A stretch of DNA of 64,000 bases, from NCBI RefSeq assembly GCF_014467055.1, contig NZ_CP060696.1, positions 2,604,001 to 2,668,000 of the forward strand, given 5' to 3'. The translations under genes were made by a program, and so were the position numbers. Origin of the DNA: Caproicibacterium amylolyticum (GTDB lineage Bacteria; Bacillota; Clostridia; Oscillospirales; Acutalibacteraceae). The notes under the pieces are model-generated. The model did not search any database. It was not told the origin of the DNA and saw only the letters and a list, made by a program, of their open reading frames with translations. Positions 7,775-15,246 of the stretch are shown piece by piece. Each line of letters begins with the position of its first letter. Within the stretch, counting starts at the first letter, position 1.

Positions 7775-8635
7775 ATGCCGATATTGGAATTTTTTAAAGC
7801 CATCATTCTTGGCATCATTGAAGGCATCACCGAATGGCTGCCAATCAGCAGCACCGGCCACATGATTCTGTTCAATTCATTCTGGCCAATGGACCCCGCT
7901 CTTTACCGCGGCAAAAAAGCCTTTATTGACCTGTTTCTGGTGGTCATTCAGCTTGGTGCCATCCTTGCCGTTATGGTGCTGTACCGCCACAAGCTGAATC
8001 CGTTCAGCCGCCGCAAAACATCGGAACAGAAAAAAGGGACCTGGAACCTGTGGTTTAAAGTTTTCATTGGTTCTATCCCCTGCGGTATTGTCGGTGTTTT
8101 GTTTGAAAAAACCATTAAAACAAATTTATTCAACGCACAGGTAGTGGCCGCAATGCTCATTATTTACGGCGTGCTGTTCATTGTCATTGAAAATATGCGC
8201 AAAAAGCCACGGCTGCAGTCAACCGACGCAATTACCTATCAGGTGGCATTTTTCATTGGCCTGTTTGAGTGTCTTTCGCTGATTCCGGGTACTTCACGCT
8301 CCGGCTCCACGATTCTGGGTGCTATTCTGCTGGGCTGTGCCCGCCCTGCTGCCGCCGAATTCTCCTTCTTCCTTGCAATCCCGGCCATGATTGTCGCCAG
8401 CCTGAAAGATGTTTATGATTATTTCAAAGTGTGGGGGGCTGGCTTCTCTGCAATGGAGGCCGGTGTGCTGCTGCTTGGTATGGCGGTAGCATTCATCGTT
8501 TCCATCTTCGCTGTTAAAGGCTTGATGAAGTTTGTGCGCAAGCATGACTTTAAAGCCTTTGGCTGGTACCGAATTGCGCTGGGTGCGGCGGTCATTCTGC
8601 TCTCCTTTACACCCATCTTGAAAGTTACGGCGTAA
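7775..8635 (+). CDS. uppP: Undecaprenyl-diphosphate phosphatase (UppP/BacA)
   Basis: An integral membrane enzyme of 286 residues that dephosphorylates undecaprenyl diphosphate to the monophosphate for cell-wall lipid recycling; it also confers bacitracin tolerance. The two family signatures are present: EGITEWLPISSTGHM (about residues 16-30) and LIPGTSRSGSTILGA (about 168-182), which carry the catalytic Glu, Ser and Arg residues. Seven to eight membrane segments are visible. The next gene encodes a DUF368 protein, a family that includes the undecaprenyl-phosphate carrier PopT, so the pair covers dephosphorylation and return of the lipid carrier. Confidence 0.95.
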   Translation: MPILEFFKAIILGIIEGITEWLPISSTGHMILFNSFWPMDPALYRGKKAFIDLFLVVIQLGAILAVMVLYRHKLNPFSRRKTSEQKKGTWNLWFKVFIGSIPCGIVGVLFEKTIKTNLFNAQVVAAMLIIYGVLFIVIENMRKKPRLQSTDAITYQVAFFIGLFECLSLIPGTSRSGSTILGAILLGCARPAAAEFSFFLAIPAMIVASLKDVYDYFKVWGAGFSAMEAGVLLLGMAVAFIVSIFAVKGLMKFVRKHDFKAFGWYRIALGAAVILLSFTPILKVTA

Positions 8636-8649
8636 AAATTTATTTTTTC

Positions 8650-8679
8650 CGGGGCGGCTGCGCAGCCGCTATTTTTTTG
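8650..8679 (+). terminator. Terminator of uppP
   Basis: The self-complementary GCGGCTGCGCAGCCGC (8654-8669) is followed by TATTTTTTT. Confidence 0.85.
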
Positions 8680-8710
8680 TAAACTTGTTCACCTGCTGTT
8701 CAGGCGGGTC

Positions 8711-8719
8711 TGCTATACT
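8711..8719 (+). promoter_or_regulatory. Extended -10 promoter of the DUF368 gene
   Basis: TGCTATACT (8711-8719) is an extended -10 element. The -35 region is poor. It lies 131 bases before the DUF368 gene and after the uppP terminator, so the two genes appear to be separate transcription units. Confidence 0.45.
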
Positions 8720-8849
8720 GCAAACTGGAAGTAATCTAAGAAAACGTCGGAAAGCAAATTCCGAAATTTTTACGGCTTATTCTAGAAATCAAAAAAACAG
8801 GATGCGGCAGATTTTCTGCGTGAAGCTGCCGTAAGAAAGGTATTTTGTT

Positions 8850-9719
8850 ATGCGATTCATCAAAGATCTGCTCTGCGGTGCGGTAATGGGCATTGCAGAA
8901 ATCATTCCCGGTGTCAGCGGCGGCACCATGGCTGTACTCATGAACATTTACGATAAACTCATTGGAGCCATCAGCCACCTGAAAGAGCAGTTTAAAAAGA
9001 GTGTGCTGTATCTGCTGCCAATCGTCCTCGGCATGGGGCTTTCTATTCTGGCGCTCAGCCACGTCATCAGCCCGCTGCTGCAAAATTACCCCATGCAGGT
9101 AAACTTCCTGTTCCTCGGGCTTGTAATCGGCATTATCCCCATGTTGTTCCGCCGCGCCTGCAAGGGCGGCGTGAAGCCAGTTCACATTTTGCCGTTCATC
9201 ATTACGCTGGCAATTATGATTGTGCTGGCGTGCTTCTACTCCTTGACGAACAGCAGTGTCATCTCCACCATGGACGCAGGCACCTTCATCCGGTTTGCGC
9301 TGGTTGGCTTTCTTGCGGCGGTCTGCCTGATTTTGCCAGGTATCAGCGGCTCCATGATTATGGTTATTTTCGGCATTTACGCCTCTGTCATTGCCGCCAT
9401 CAGCAAACTCAACATCATGATGCTGATTCCAGTTGCGATTGGTGTGCTTTGCGGTCTGCTGTTTGGTTCAAAAATAATTGACTACTGTCTGCATCGTTTC
9501 CCGCAGGCCACGTTCTTTGCCATTTTGGGTCTGGTGAGCGGTTCCACAATCTCACTGGTTCAGCGTGCACTGCTGCCGGAATCTGCAAACAAAGTCTTTA
9601 CTCTGCCTGGAGCGGGTGGGATTGCGGTGGCTATAGTCATGTTGGCAGTCGGTATTGTAGTTTCGCTGTTCTTTACCTCTGAACGCATGATGAACGCAGG
9701 AGAAGCCAAAGAGGATTAA
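8850..9719 (+). CDS. DUF368 membrane protein, PopT-like undecaprenyl-phosphate translocase
   Basis: A 289-residue polytopic membrane protein with the duplicated DUF368 signature: PGVSGGTMAV near residue 23 and PGISGSMIMV near residue 163. About eight to nine membrane helices are evident. DUF368 includes Staphylococcus PopT, shown to move undecaprenyl phosphate back across the membrane. Position directly after uppP supports this role here. The ribosome site GAAAGG precedes the ATG at 8850. The transport direction and lipid are inferred from family knowledge. Confidence 0.85.
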   Translation: MRFIKDLLCGAVMGIAEIIPGVSGGTMAVLMNIYDKLIGAISHLKEQFKKSVLYLLPIVLGMGLSILALSHVISPLLQNYPMQVNFLFLGLVIGIIPMLFRRACKGGVKPVHILPFIITLAIMIVLACFYSLTNSSVISTMDAGTFIRFALVGFLAAVCLILPGISGSMIMVIFGIYASVIAAISKLNIMMLIPVAIGVLCGLLFGSKIIDYCLHRFPQATFFAILGLVSGSTISLVQRALLPESANKVFTLPGAGGIAVAIVMLAVGIVVSLFFTSERMMNAGEAKED

Positions 9720-9846
9720 TTCACTGTACAGACGACAAACAGGTTGGATTTTAAGCATATTGGAATTGAATGTAGTTTTTTTGAAAATGAAGTGTAAAAT
9801 TGTTTATCATACAACTTCTTTCCTGTTAAAATGGAGAAATAGCGCA

Positions 9847-10053
9847 ATGAAAAACAAGAAAAAAATCATCAATAGACTTGTAATCATTTTACTTCTGCTC
9901 ACAGCGTCTTTATCGGCCTGCCTGGCCTTCATTCCAAACTTAACCCCAAATATTTATGCTGCTCTGGAGCCTATCACATATCTTCTTTTCCCAGCACTCC
10001 TAACATTGTTTGCGGTACTTGTTTTTATTAAATTGTACTTTTTTAAAAAATAG
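9847..10053 (+). CDS. Small two-helix membrane protein
   Basis: I do not recognise this 68-residue product. It begins with a Lys/Asn-rich segment (MKNKKKIINR), then a hydrophobic helix at about 11-32 (LVIILLLLTASLSACLAF), a short Pro/Asn-rich outer loop and a second helix at 45-65, ending in KLYFFKK. The sequence LTASLSACL resembles a lipobox, but the position within a long helix makes lipid attachment uncertain. The start at 9847 is preceded by GGAGAAA at nine bases; an upstream start at 9760 has none. The shared terminator begins at its stop codon. Confidence 0.6.
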   Translation: MKNKKKIINRLVIILLLLTASLSACLAFIPNLTPNIYAALEPITYLLFPALLTLFAVLVFIKLYFFKK

Positions 10054-10095
10054 CCAGCATGTTTTCACACAGCTGAAACATGTTGGCTGCTTTAT
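10045..10095. terminator. Bidirectional terminator between convergent genes
   Basis: AGCCAGCATGTTT (10052-10064) pairs with AAACATGTTGGCT (10076-10088) with one G-U wobble. The plus side is followed by GCTTTATTT and the minus side by ATTTTTT, so it serves both the small membrane gene and the ABC transporter operon. Confidence 0.85.
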
Positions 10096-10844
10096 TTATG
10101 TGTACAGTAATACGCACCGTCCGACGTCCGTTGTATCTTTACTTGAAACAGACGGTTTAAAATTTCACTTTGCAAAATTTCCTGCGGGGAACCTGTCATG
10201 CAGAGCTGCCCGCTGTCCATAACCATCAGCCTGTCACCATACTCCAGCGCATGCGGCAAGTCATGCAGCACCACAATGACTGTTTTTCCGCTGTGCTGCA
10301 AACTTCGTACCAGCTCCAGTATTTCATACTGGCGGCCAATATCCAAATATGTGGTCGGCTCATCCAGCAGGACAGTTTCTGTATCCTGCGCCATCACCAT
10401 CGCGATGTACACCTTTTGCCGTTCACCGCCGGAAAGTTCCGCCACATTTTTTTCGCGCATTTCCCACACGCCTGCCCGGTGCATTGCATCCTCCGCCACT
10501 GCATAATCTTTTTCGCGCGGCTTACGGGACAACCCAAGGTACGGAAAGCGTCCGTGCAGCACAAAATCTGCCACCGGCAGATTCGGTATGCCCCGCACCT
10601 GCGGCAGCATGGAAACCCGCCGCGCATATTCTGTACGGCCAAAATCAGAAATTGCGCGGCCCTCCAACAGCACCTGCCCGCTTTCCGGCCGCAACAGGCG
10701 GGCGAGCACCCGCAGAAGCGTTGTTTTGCCGCAGCCGTTCGGGCCAACCAGAACCGTCACCTGCCCGCGTGCAAAGGTGCAGGATACATTTTGTACAACC
10801 AGTTTGCCGCCGTACCCCGCCGAAAGGTTTTTCAGTTCAATCAT
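10092..10844 (-). CDS. Iron-siderophore type ABC transporter ATPase (FecE/FhuC-like)
   Basis: A 250-residue cytosolic ATPase energising import of an iron chelate or related metal-tetrapyrrole. Walker A is GPNGCGKTT, the signature is LSGGERQKVYIA and Walker B is TVLLDEPTTYLD; the D-loop and H-loop (VLHDLPHAL) follow. It is the last gene of a three-gene operon after the binding protein and permease. The start at 10844 lies inside the permease stop region (eight-base overlap), implying translational coupling; the longer open frame to 10901 reads into permease sequence and was not used. Confidence 0.92.
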   Translation of the reverse strand: MIELKNLSAGYGGKLVVQNVSCTFARGQVTVLVGPNGCGKTTLLRVLARLLRPESGQVLLEGRAISDFGRTEYARRVSMLPQVRGIPNLPVADFVLHGRFPYLGLSRKPREKDYAVAEDAMHRAGVWEMREKNVAELSGGERQKVYIAMVMAQDTETVLLDEPTTYLDIGRQYEILELVRSLQHSGKTVIVVLHDLPHALEYGDRLMVMDSGQLCMTGSPQEILQSEILNRLFQVKIQRTSDGAYYCTHK

Positions 10845-11868
10845 AAACACGCCCCCTGTGCTTTTTCTGCAGCAGCAAAACCAGAAAAAACGGCCCGCCA
10901 ATCAAGGAAAGCAGGATACCGACCGGCACTTCATAGGGTGCAAAAAGTGTGCGTGCCAGCGTATCACACAGCGTTACAAAAGCAGCCCCCAGCAGCGCGG
11001 CGGCAGGCAGCACCACCCTGTGGTCACTGCCAAAAAGCCGCCGCACCACATGCGGCACCAAAAGACCGACAAAGCCAATCAGCCCGGAAAAGCTGACTGC
11101 CGCGCCCGCCAGCAGGCTGGCTGTAAGCAGTAGCACAAACCGTACCGCGTTAACGTGCATGCCAAGCGTCTGCGCAGTATCCTCCCCCAGTGCAAGCACA
11201 TTCAGCTCCGGGCCAATCAAAAATGCAAGAACAAGCCCCACCAGAATATACCAACAGGCGGGTGTCAGGCTGCCCAGCGTGACACCAGAAAAGCCGCCAA
11301 TCAAAAAGTTGTTCGCCCCCACCACAACGTCGGGGTATAGTGTCCGAATAGTATCAATGCCCGCTGAAAAAATGCCGCTGAATGCCACACCGGCAAGCAC
11401 AATCGTTACGCGGGAAGCGCCGGTTTTCATGGCAGTCAGATAAATTAACATACTTGCGCAGAGTGCGCCCGCAAATGCGGCGGCAGGCATCGCTTCCGGT
11501 GCTGTCGGAAGCAGCACCGCCGCAAGCAGCGCAAACAGCCCCGCTCCACCGTTTACACCAATGATGTTTGGCCCGGCAAGCGCGTTATTGAGCACCCCTT
11601 GAATCAGCACCCCACTGACCGCCATGGCAAGCCCCGCCAACACCGGCGCCAGTGTGCGAGGCAAACGTACATACAGCAATATCCGTGCGGAAGCAGACTG
11701 CGGGTCCTGCAGGGTACGCAGAGCATCCAGCAGATCAAGCCGCGTGGAACCGATGCAAACGCTTAAAATCATAGCCGCTGCCAACAACAGGGTCAGCCCT
11801 GTGAACAGCAACGGCTTTTTGTGTTTACTTGAAAACATCCGGGTACAGCAGTTTTGCAAGGTAGGCAT
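10837..11868 (-). CDS. FecCD-family iron ABC transporter permease
   Basis: A 343-residue membrane protein with nine to ten helices, of the FecCD/BtuC family that forms homodimeric import channels for ferric siderophores, haem or cobalamin. Diagnostic blocks include LPRTLAPVLAGLAMAVSGVLIQGVLNNALAGPNIIGVNGGA near residues 70-108, and GLIGFVGLLVPHVVRRLFGSDHR near 275. The start at 11868 overlaps the binding-protein gene by 44 bases and has GGGGGGAAAG upstream; a second ATG at 11838 with a weaker site would remove ten residues. Confidence 0.92.
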   Translation of the reverse strand: MPTLQNCCTRMFSSKHKKPLLFTGLTLLLAAAMILSVCIGSTRLDLLDALRTLQDPQSASARILLYVRLPRTLAPVLAGLAMAVSGVLIQGVLNNALAGPNIIGVNGGAGLFALLAAVLLPTAPEAMPAAAFAGALCASMLIYLTAMKTGASRVTIVLAGVAFSGIFSAGIDTIRTLYPDVVVGANNFLIGGFSGVTLGSLTPACWYILVGLVLAFLIGPELNVLALGEDTAQTLGMHVNAVRFVLLLTASLLAGAAVSFSGLIGFVGLLVPHVVRRLFGSDHRVVLPAAALLGAAFVTLCDTLARTLFAPYEVPVGILLSLIGGPFFLVLLLQKKHRGRVYD

Positions 11869-12826
11869 AGCTTTCCCCCCATTTCGCGTTTGGCTTGTAA
11901 TGGAACAGCTCTTTTGGCAGCACCACGTAACGGTTATTCTTCACCGCGGAAAGCTGCGCCCACGCGGGATTGGCCTGAATCCCTTTTTTCAGTGCCGCCA
12001 ATGCCTTTTCTTCGCTTTCGCCCATGACGGTCACAAAAATATAATCCGGGTCTTCCTTTACGATTTCCTCCATGCTCAAATCTTCCAGCAGGCTTTTCTT
12101 CCGGTCGGCGATATTGTCCGCGCCAAGGTCTTTCAGCACTGCACCGGCAAGGTCATCGGAATTCTTTGCTTTTGCGCCGGAAGAAAACGCGCGGATCAGC
12201 AGCGCCGTCGGTTTTTTATCTTTTGGCACCTTTGCAAGAATTTCTGTAATCTGTTTTTGCACAGAAGCGCCGTTTTTTTCATACAAATCCGGCCTGCCGG
12301 TGAGTGCGGTAAAACCTTTCATCATCTCCAGATACTGCTGATAAGTTTTAACCGAAAAATAGGCGTGCGGAATATTCAATTTTGTCAGCGAAGCGTCCAG
12401 CTTGACCTGCGCGGAAATCTCCGAAGAAAGAATCACAAAGTCCGGCTGCAGTGCCAGCACCTGCTCCAGATTCGGTTCTTTCACCGTACCAACTACTTTT
12501 ACCGCACTGCCAAGGGACATTTTACGTTCCGATACGGCATCTTCGGTGGTACCGGCCAGTGTGCCGCCCGCCAGTGTCCAAGCTTCCGCAAAACTTCCGT
12601 ACAGCGCTGCTACCCTTTTCGGTGCGGCGGGAATCGTCACCTTTCGCTTTTTTGCATCCGTAAAAGTCCAGCTGGCAGAAACCCAAGCGGATTTTGTGGA
12701 AGAACTCTTTTCAGAAATCACGGAAGCGGAAGACGGTGTCATGCTTTGGGAGGAAGCCGCCTGCCCACAGCCTGCAGGCAATAGAAATAGCAGCGCCAGT
12801 GCAGCGGAAATCAATTTCTTTTTCAT
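11825..12826 (-). CDS. ABC transporter substrate-binding lipoprotein (iron/metal-chelate type)
   Basis: A 333-residue lipoprotein: N-terminal KKK, hydrophobic core and lipobox LLPAG-C20. A Ser-rich linker (about 22-50) precedes a periplasmic-binding-protein type III fold: KRKVTIPAAPKRVAALYGSFAEAW, then LEQVLALQPDFVILSSE, and ADNIADRKKSLLEDLSMEEIVKEDPDYIFV. It would capture the ligand for the FecCD permease; the ligand (siderophore, haem or cobalamin) cannot be decided. The start ATG at 12826 has GAAGGGGTG upstream. An IS481-like element sits directly upstream, and the ribosome site plus start codon lie in a 24-bp repeat that also occurs on the far side of the element. Without a stop, the frame continues upstream into the end of the transposase. 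Confidence 0.9.
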   Translation of the reverse strand: MKKKLISAALALLFLLPAGCGQAASSQSMTPSSASVISEKSSSTKSAWVSASWTFTDAKKRKVTIPAAPKRVAALYGSFAEAWTLAGGTLAGTTEDAVSERKMSLGSAVKVVGTVKEPNLEQVLALQPDFVILSSEISAQVKLDASLTKLNIPHAYFSVKTYQQYLEMMKGFTALTGRPDLYEKNGASVQKQITEILAKVPKDKKPTALLIRAFSSGAKAKNSDDLAGAVLKDLGADNIADRKKSLLEDLSMEEIVKEDPDYIFVTVMGESEEKALAALKKGIQANPAWAQLSAVKNNRYVVLPKELFHYKPNAKWGESYAYLAKLLYPDVFK

Positions 12827-12843
12827 GTATTTTCTACACCCCT
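12820..12843. repeat. 24-bp direct repeat, left copy (target duplication)
   Basis: Identical over 24 bp to 13902-13925 in the same orientation. The copy contains the ribosome site and ATG of the lipoprotein gene on the minus strand. The two copies abut the IS481-like element on each side, so they are best read as a long target-site duplication. Confidence 0.8.
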
Positions 12844-13901
12844 TCTGTGTTTGTAAATGATGTGACCCAAGGAAGAAGGCAAGGCGATCGAGAGGGCTTT
12901 TCCATGCCAGAGTACGCATAGCCTTGTTGTTGCTCCATGATAAATGAGTTTCTAGCTTTTGATTAAGTTCATACACACTGGAAAATTTCTCCCAGTCGTA
13001 GAAATAGCGCTGGTCGTTACGATGGCTACGTTCCACTTTACCGTTATGCCACGGAGTGCGAGGTGGGATCAGCCTGTGTGCAATCCCTTTGTCTGCCAGA
13101 GCCTTTTCAAACGGACTTTTTCCGTCCGGCTAATGAATTTGTAAGTGAACTCAGTGCCATTGTCTGTCTGGATAGTTTGAATCGGGAAGGGGAACACCTT
13201 TAATAACCGACCGAGAAAGTCTGCGGAATTCTCGGGGGTATGCTCTTCATAGCCGAACACATACCGCAGCCGTGTGCATTCATCAATCGCTGTCCACTGG
13301 TACAGCCGTTTTCCGTCCCGTTTAGCGGCGCCTTTCAGGCAGCAATATGGAACCTCTTTCACATCTATTTGTACTTTTTCACCGGGCGTTGTCAATTCCG
13401 GATACCGCCGTGCCGCCGTCGAGGGACGTTTCCATTTCTTCCCCCAGCCTAAGCCCATACGGGTGGCGGCATGATACATACCACCAAAGCTCCGTGTGTA
13501 GCCATGCCCTTTCAGCAGTTCAGCATAGACTCCATCCCAGCCATACCGTGCGTATGCTTTGACGAACGCTTGCCGTATGGCTGCCTCTTCTGCCTCTGAA
13601 TGTTGTCTGGGATGACTGTTCGGTCTGTGTGAACGCTCCTGCAATGACTGCCATGTCCCGTCGTACCGCTTGCTCCACCGCTTAACACTTGACAGGCTGA
13701 CTCCGTATTTCCTGGCAGCCTCACTCTTGCCGTGCTTCTCCGCGTAGTCAACTACGCCTTGACGTACTCGTGCTTCCTGTGCTAATCTCTTCATGGGAAG
13801 TTTCTGTCCTCTCCTGTTGAATGGTTTGTGGTGAACTCATTCTAACATATGGAGGGCTTTGACTTCCTCTTTTTTGGGTCACATCATTTTAACCTATACA
13901 G
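12844..13901 (-). mobile_element. IS481-family insertion sequence with frameshifted transposase
   Basis: The element of about 1,058 bp is bounded by the 24-bp direct repeats. Imperfect terminal inverted repeats share AAATGATGTGACCCAA at 12855-12870 and its complement at 13874-13889; outside this core both ends read C-T-G-T inward from the border. It encodes one DDE transposase of the IS481 type. Length and TG-starting ends fit IS481, but the exact ends depend on whether TCTGT or TGT is taken as the first base. Confidence 0.8.
12845..13794 (-). pseudogene. IS481-family transposase, frameshifted
   Basis: The N-terminal part (start 13794, MKRLAQEARVRQG) holds a helix-turn-helix (SEAARKYGVSLSSVKRWSKRY) and the integrase core with D in VQIDVKEVPY and D in TIQTDNGTEF. 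The frame is then lost at a run of five A on the minus strand (plus T at 13117-13121) and stops at 13069. Adding one A would restore E-K-S-P-F-E-K-A-L-A-D-K-G-I and lead into the third catalytic residue, E in KVERSHRNDQ, and the usual C-terminus. So one base is missing relative to an intact gene, or a sequencing error occurred in the homopolymer. No stop codon is found in the element in the restored frame; it would run on into the lipoprotein gene. Confidence 0.85.
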
Positions 13902-13925
13902 TTTTCATGTATTTTCTACACCCCT
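13902..13925. repeat. 24-bp direct repeat, right copy (target duplication)
   Basis: Identical to 12820-12843. On the minus strand it still carries GGGGTG and an ATG, but this ATG now reads M-K-T-V and stops where the element begins. Confidence 0.8.
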
Positions 13926-13951
13926 GTATGAATCTATTGAAATTGAGAAGC

Positions 13952-13982
13952 GAAAACCGGCGCCGAAAAAGCGTCGATTTTC
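13952..13982 (-). terminator. Hairpin after the siroheme/4Fe-4S gene
   Basis: GAAAACCGGCGC (13952-13963) pairs with GCGTCGATTTTC (13971-13982), with a wobble and one mismatch. On the minus strand it is followed only by GCTTCTC, so termination may be partial and the downstream iron transporter may originally have been co-transcribed. Confidence 0.45.
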
Positions 13983-13990
13983 TGCATCCT

Positions 13991-14926
13991 TTACGGGCGT
14001 GTCTTCACCGGTGCCGCAAGGATGTCTTCCTTTCGATTGGGCAAGTCCTCACTAAACAACGCTTTTTCAAGACTTTCCGCGCCAAGGCGGTCAATCGCCA
14101 TGCCCAGACGCTCTTTCTGATATGCATTCTCTTTAAACCAGAGCAGGGTTTTCTCCAGAATCGGGAAAACCTCCTCATGGGTTACAAGGCGGGAAAGCGG
14201 GGTACCCATACGCGTGTGTTTGCCCCAGGTCCCGCCGACATAAATCTGGAACCTTACCGGAGATTTCTTGGCGACCGCGCCGAACGGACACTTGCCGGTA
14301 CAGACACCGCAGGTTTTGCAGAGTTCTTTGTTAATATGCATTTTGCCTTCCTGCAGTTTTGCGGCGTGCATGGGGCAGTGTTTTTCCACCTGACAGACTT
14401 TGCATCCCCGGCAGTTGTCCTTTTCATACAGCGGCACACGGTGCCCTTCTATGCCAAAATCATTAAGGCTCGGTTTCATACAGCTGTTTGGGCAGCCGCC
14501 GACCGCAATTTTAAACTTATGCGGCAGCTTTACATCTGCCCATCCAATGTAAAACGCATGGTAAAGTTCCTTTGCCATACCCTGTGTATCAAAATTTCCG
14601 TAAACACAGGTAGTCCCCTTGCATGCGGTAATCGGCCGAATTTTTGCGCCGGTTCCGCCAAACTTCAAGCCGCGCTCTCCCGCATAGGCAATCGCTTCAT
14701 CAATTTTGTCGTAAGGAATGCCCACAATTTCTGCCGCAAGCCGGGTTGTAAAAACAATTTTTCCATTTCCGTATTTTTCGGCAATCTCAGAAACCGTTTT
14801 CAAATCTTCCGCAGAAAAAACAGTTCCCTCCGGCACAATTCTGCCGGAAAACACTTGGGTGCCGCGGTTCAGCAAAAAGCCCATGCCCTTTACGCGCGCG
14901 ATGTCTTCTGCCCTCAATTTTGCCAT
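13991..14926 (-). CDS. Siroheme/4Fe-4S protein related to anaerobic sulfite/nitrite reductases (AsrC/NirA-like)
   Basis: A 311-residue protein of the sulfite/nitrite reductase family. An N-terminal ferredoxin-like half (1-75) precedes the siroheme-[4Fe-4S] domain with cysteines C102 and C107, then C145-P-N-S-C149. Two ferredoxin clusters follow: C172-x2-C-x2-C-x5-C184 and C203-x2-C-x2-C-x3-C213-P. The first pair is spaced C-x4-C, where the family normally has C-x5-C. The start at 14926 has AAAGGAG nine bases upstream; the longer frame to 14989 has no site. It is divergent from a CobK-like gene. Sulfite reduction is the likeliest role, but no AsrA/AsrB partners are in the window. Confidence 0.8.
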   Translation of the reverse strand: MAKLRAEDIARVKGMGFLLNRGTQVFSGRIVPEGTVFSAEDLKTVSEIAEKYGNGKIVFTTRLAAEIVGIPYDKIDEAIAYAGERGLKFGGTGAKIRPITACKGTTCVYGNFDTQGMAKELYHAFYIGWADVKLPHKFKIAVGGCPNSCMKPSLNDFGIEGHRVPLYEKDNCRGCKVCQVEKHCPMHAAKLQEGKMHINKELCKTCGVCTGKCPFGAVAKKSPVRFQIYVGGTWGKHTRMGTPLSRLVTHEEVFPILEKTLLWFKENAYQKERLGMAIDRLGAESLEKALFSEDLPNRKEDILAAPVKTRP

Positions 14927-15037
14927 TGCATTTTCTCCTTTAATCATTTGTCTTTTCCACAAAGTATTGTGTCTTTTAAGCAAATCCACCCATACAGATA
15001 GCGAAAAAAATCATTTTTCCGCAGGGTTCGTCTAGTT

Positions 15038-15066
15038 ACAATAACATAAAATAAATTTTCCTGCAA
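15038..15066 (-). promoter_or_regulatory. Promoter of the siroheme/4Fe-4S gene
   Basis: TTGCAG (15066-15061), 17-bp spacer, TATTGT (15043-15038) on the minus strand. The -10 sits within GTTATTGTAAC, a small palindrome that could be an operator. The leader is about 105 nt. Confidence 0.6.
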
Positions 15067-15076
15067 GTCCTGTTGA

Positions 15077-15105
15077 TTGACAGGTGCCAAAAGAACGTGT
15101 ACACT
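15077..15105 (+). promoter_or_regulatory. Promoter of the CobK-like gene
   Basis: TTGACA (15077-15082), 17-bp spacer, TACACT (15100-15105). It is back-to-back with the minus promoter at 15038-15066. The roughly 135-nt leader contains no B12-box, so I find no cobalamin riboswitch. Confidence 0.65.
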
Positions 15106-15246
15106 ATACAATTAGTTTTGAATGCTGGGTTTTTCACAATTTAAAACCGCTGCCTTTTTGTCTGCGGCAAAGCAGAAAGCAGCGCAGAAACTGCAGCATC
15201 AGTTTATGTTCGGCGGGGAAATGCCGCCGGGGGGATGAACAGAGCC

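Noticed and set aside
10170..11096. 308-codon plus frame over the ABC ATPase and permease
   Set aside because: Shadow of the iron transporter genes; His/Gln/Arg-rich, no start signal.
11624..12784. 386-codon plus frame
   Set aside because: Shadow of the lipoprotein gene on the other strand.
15084..15246. Cobalamin riboswitch in the CobK-like leader, and a short plus frame there
   Set aside because: No B12-box or typical core is present; the frame has no ribosome site.
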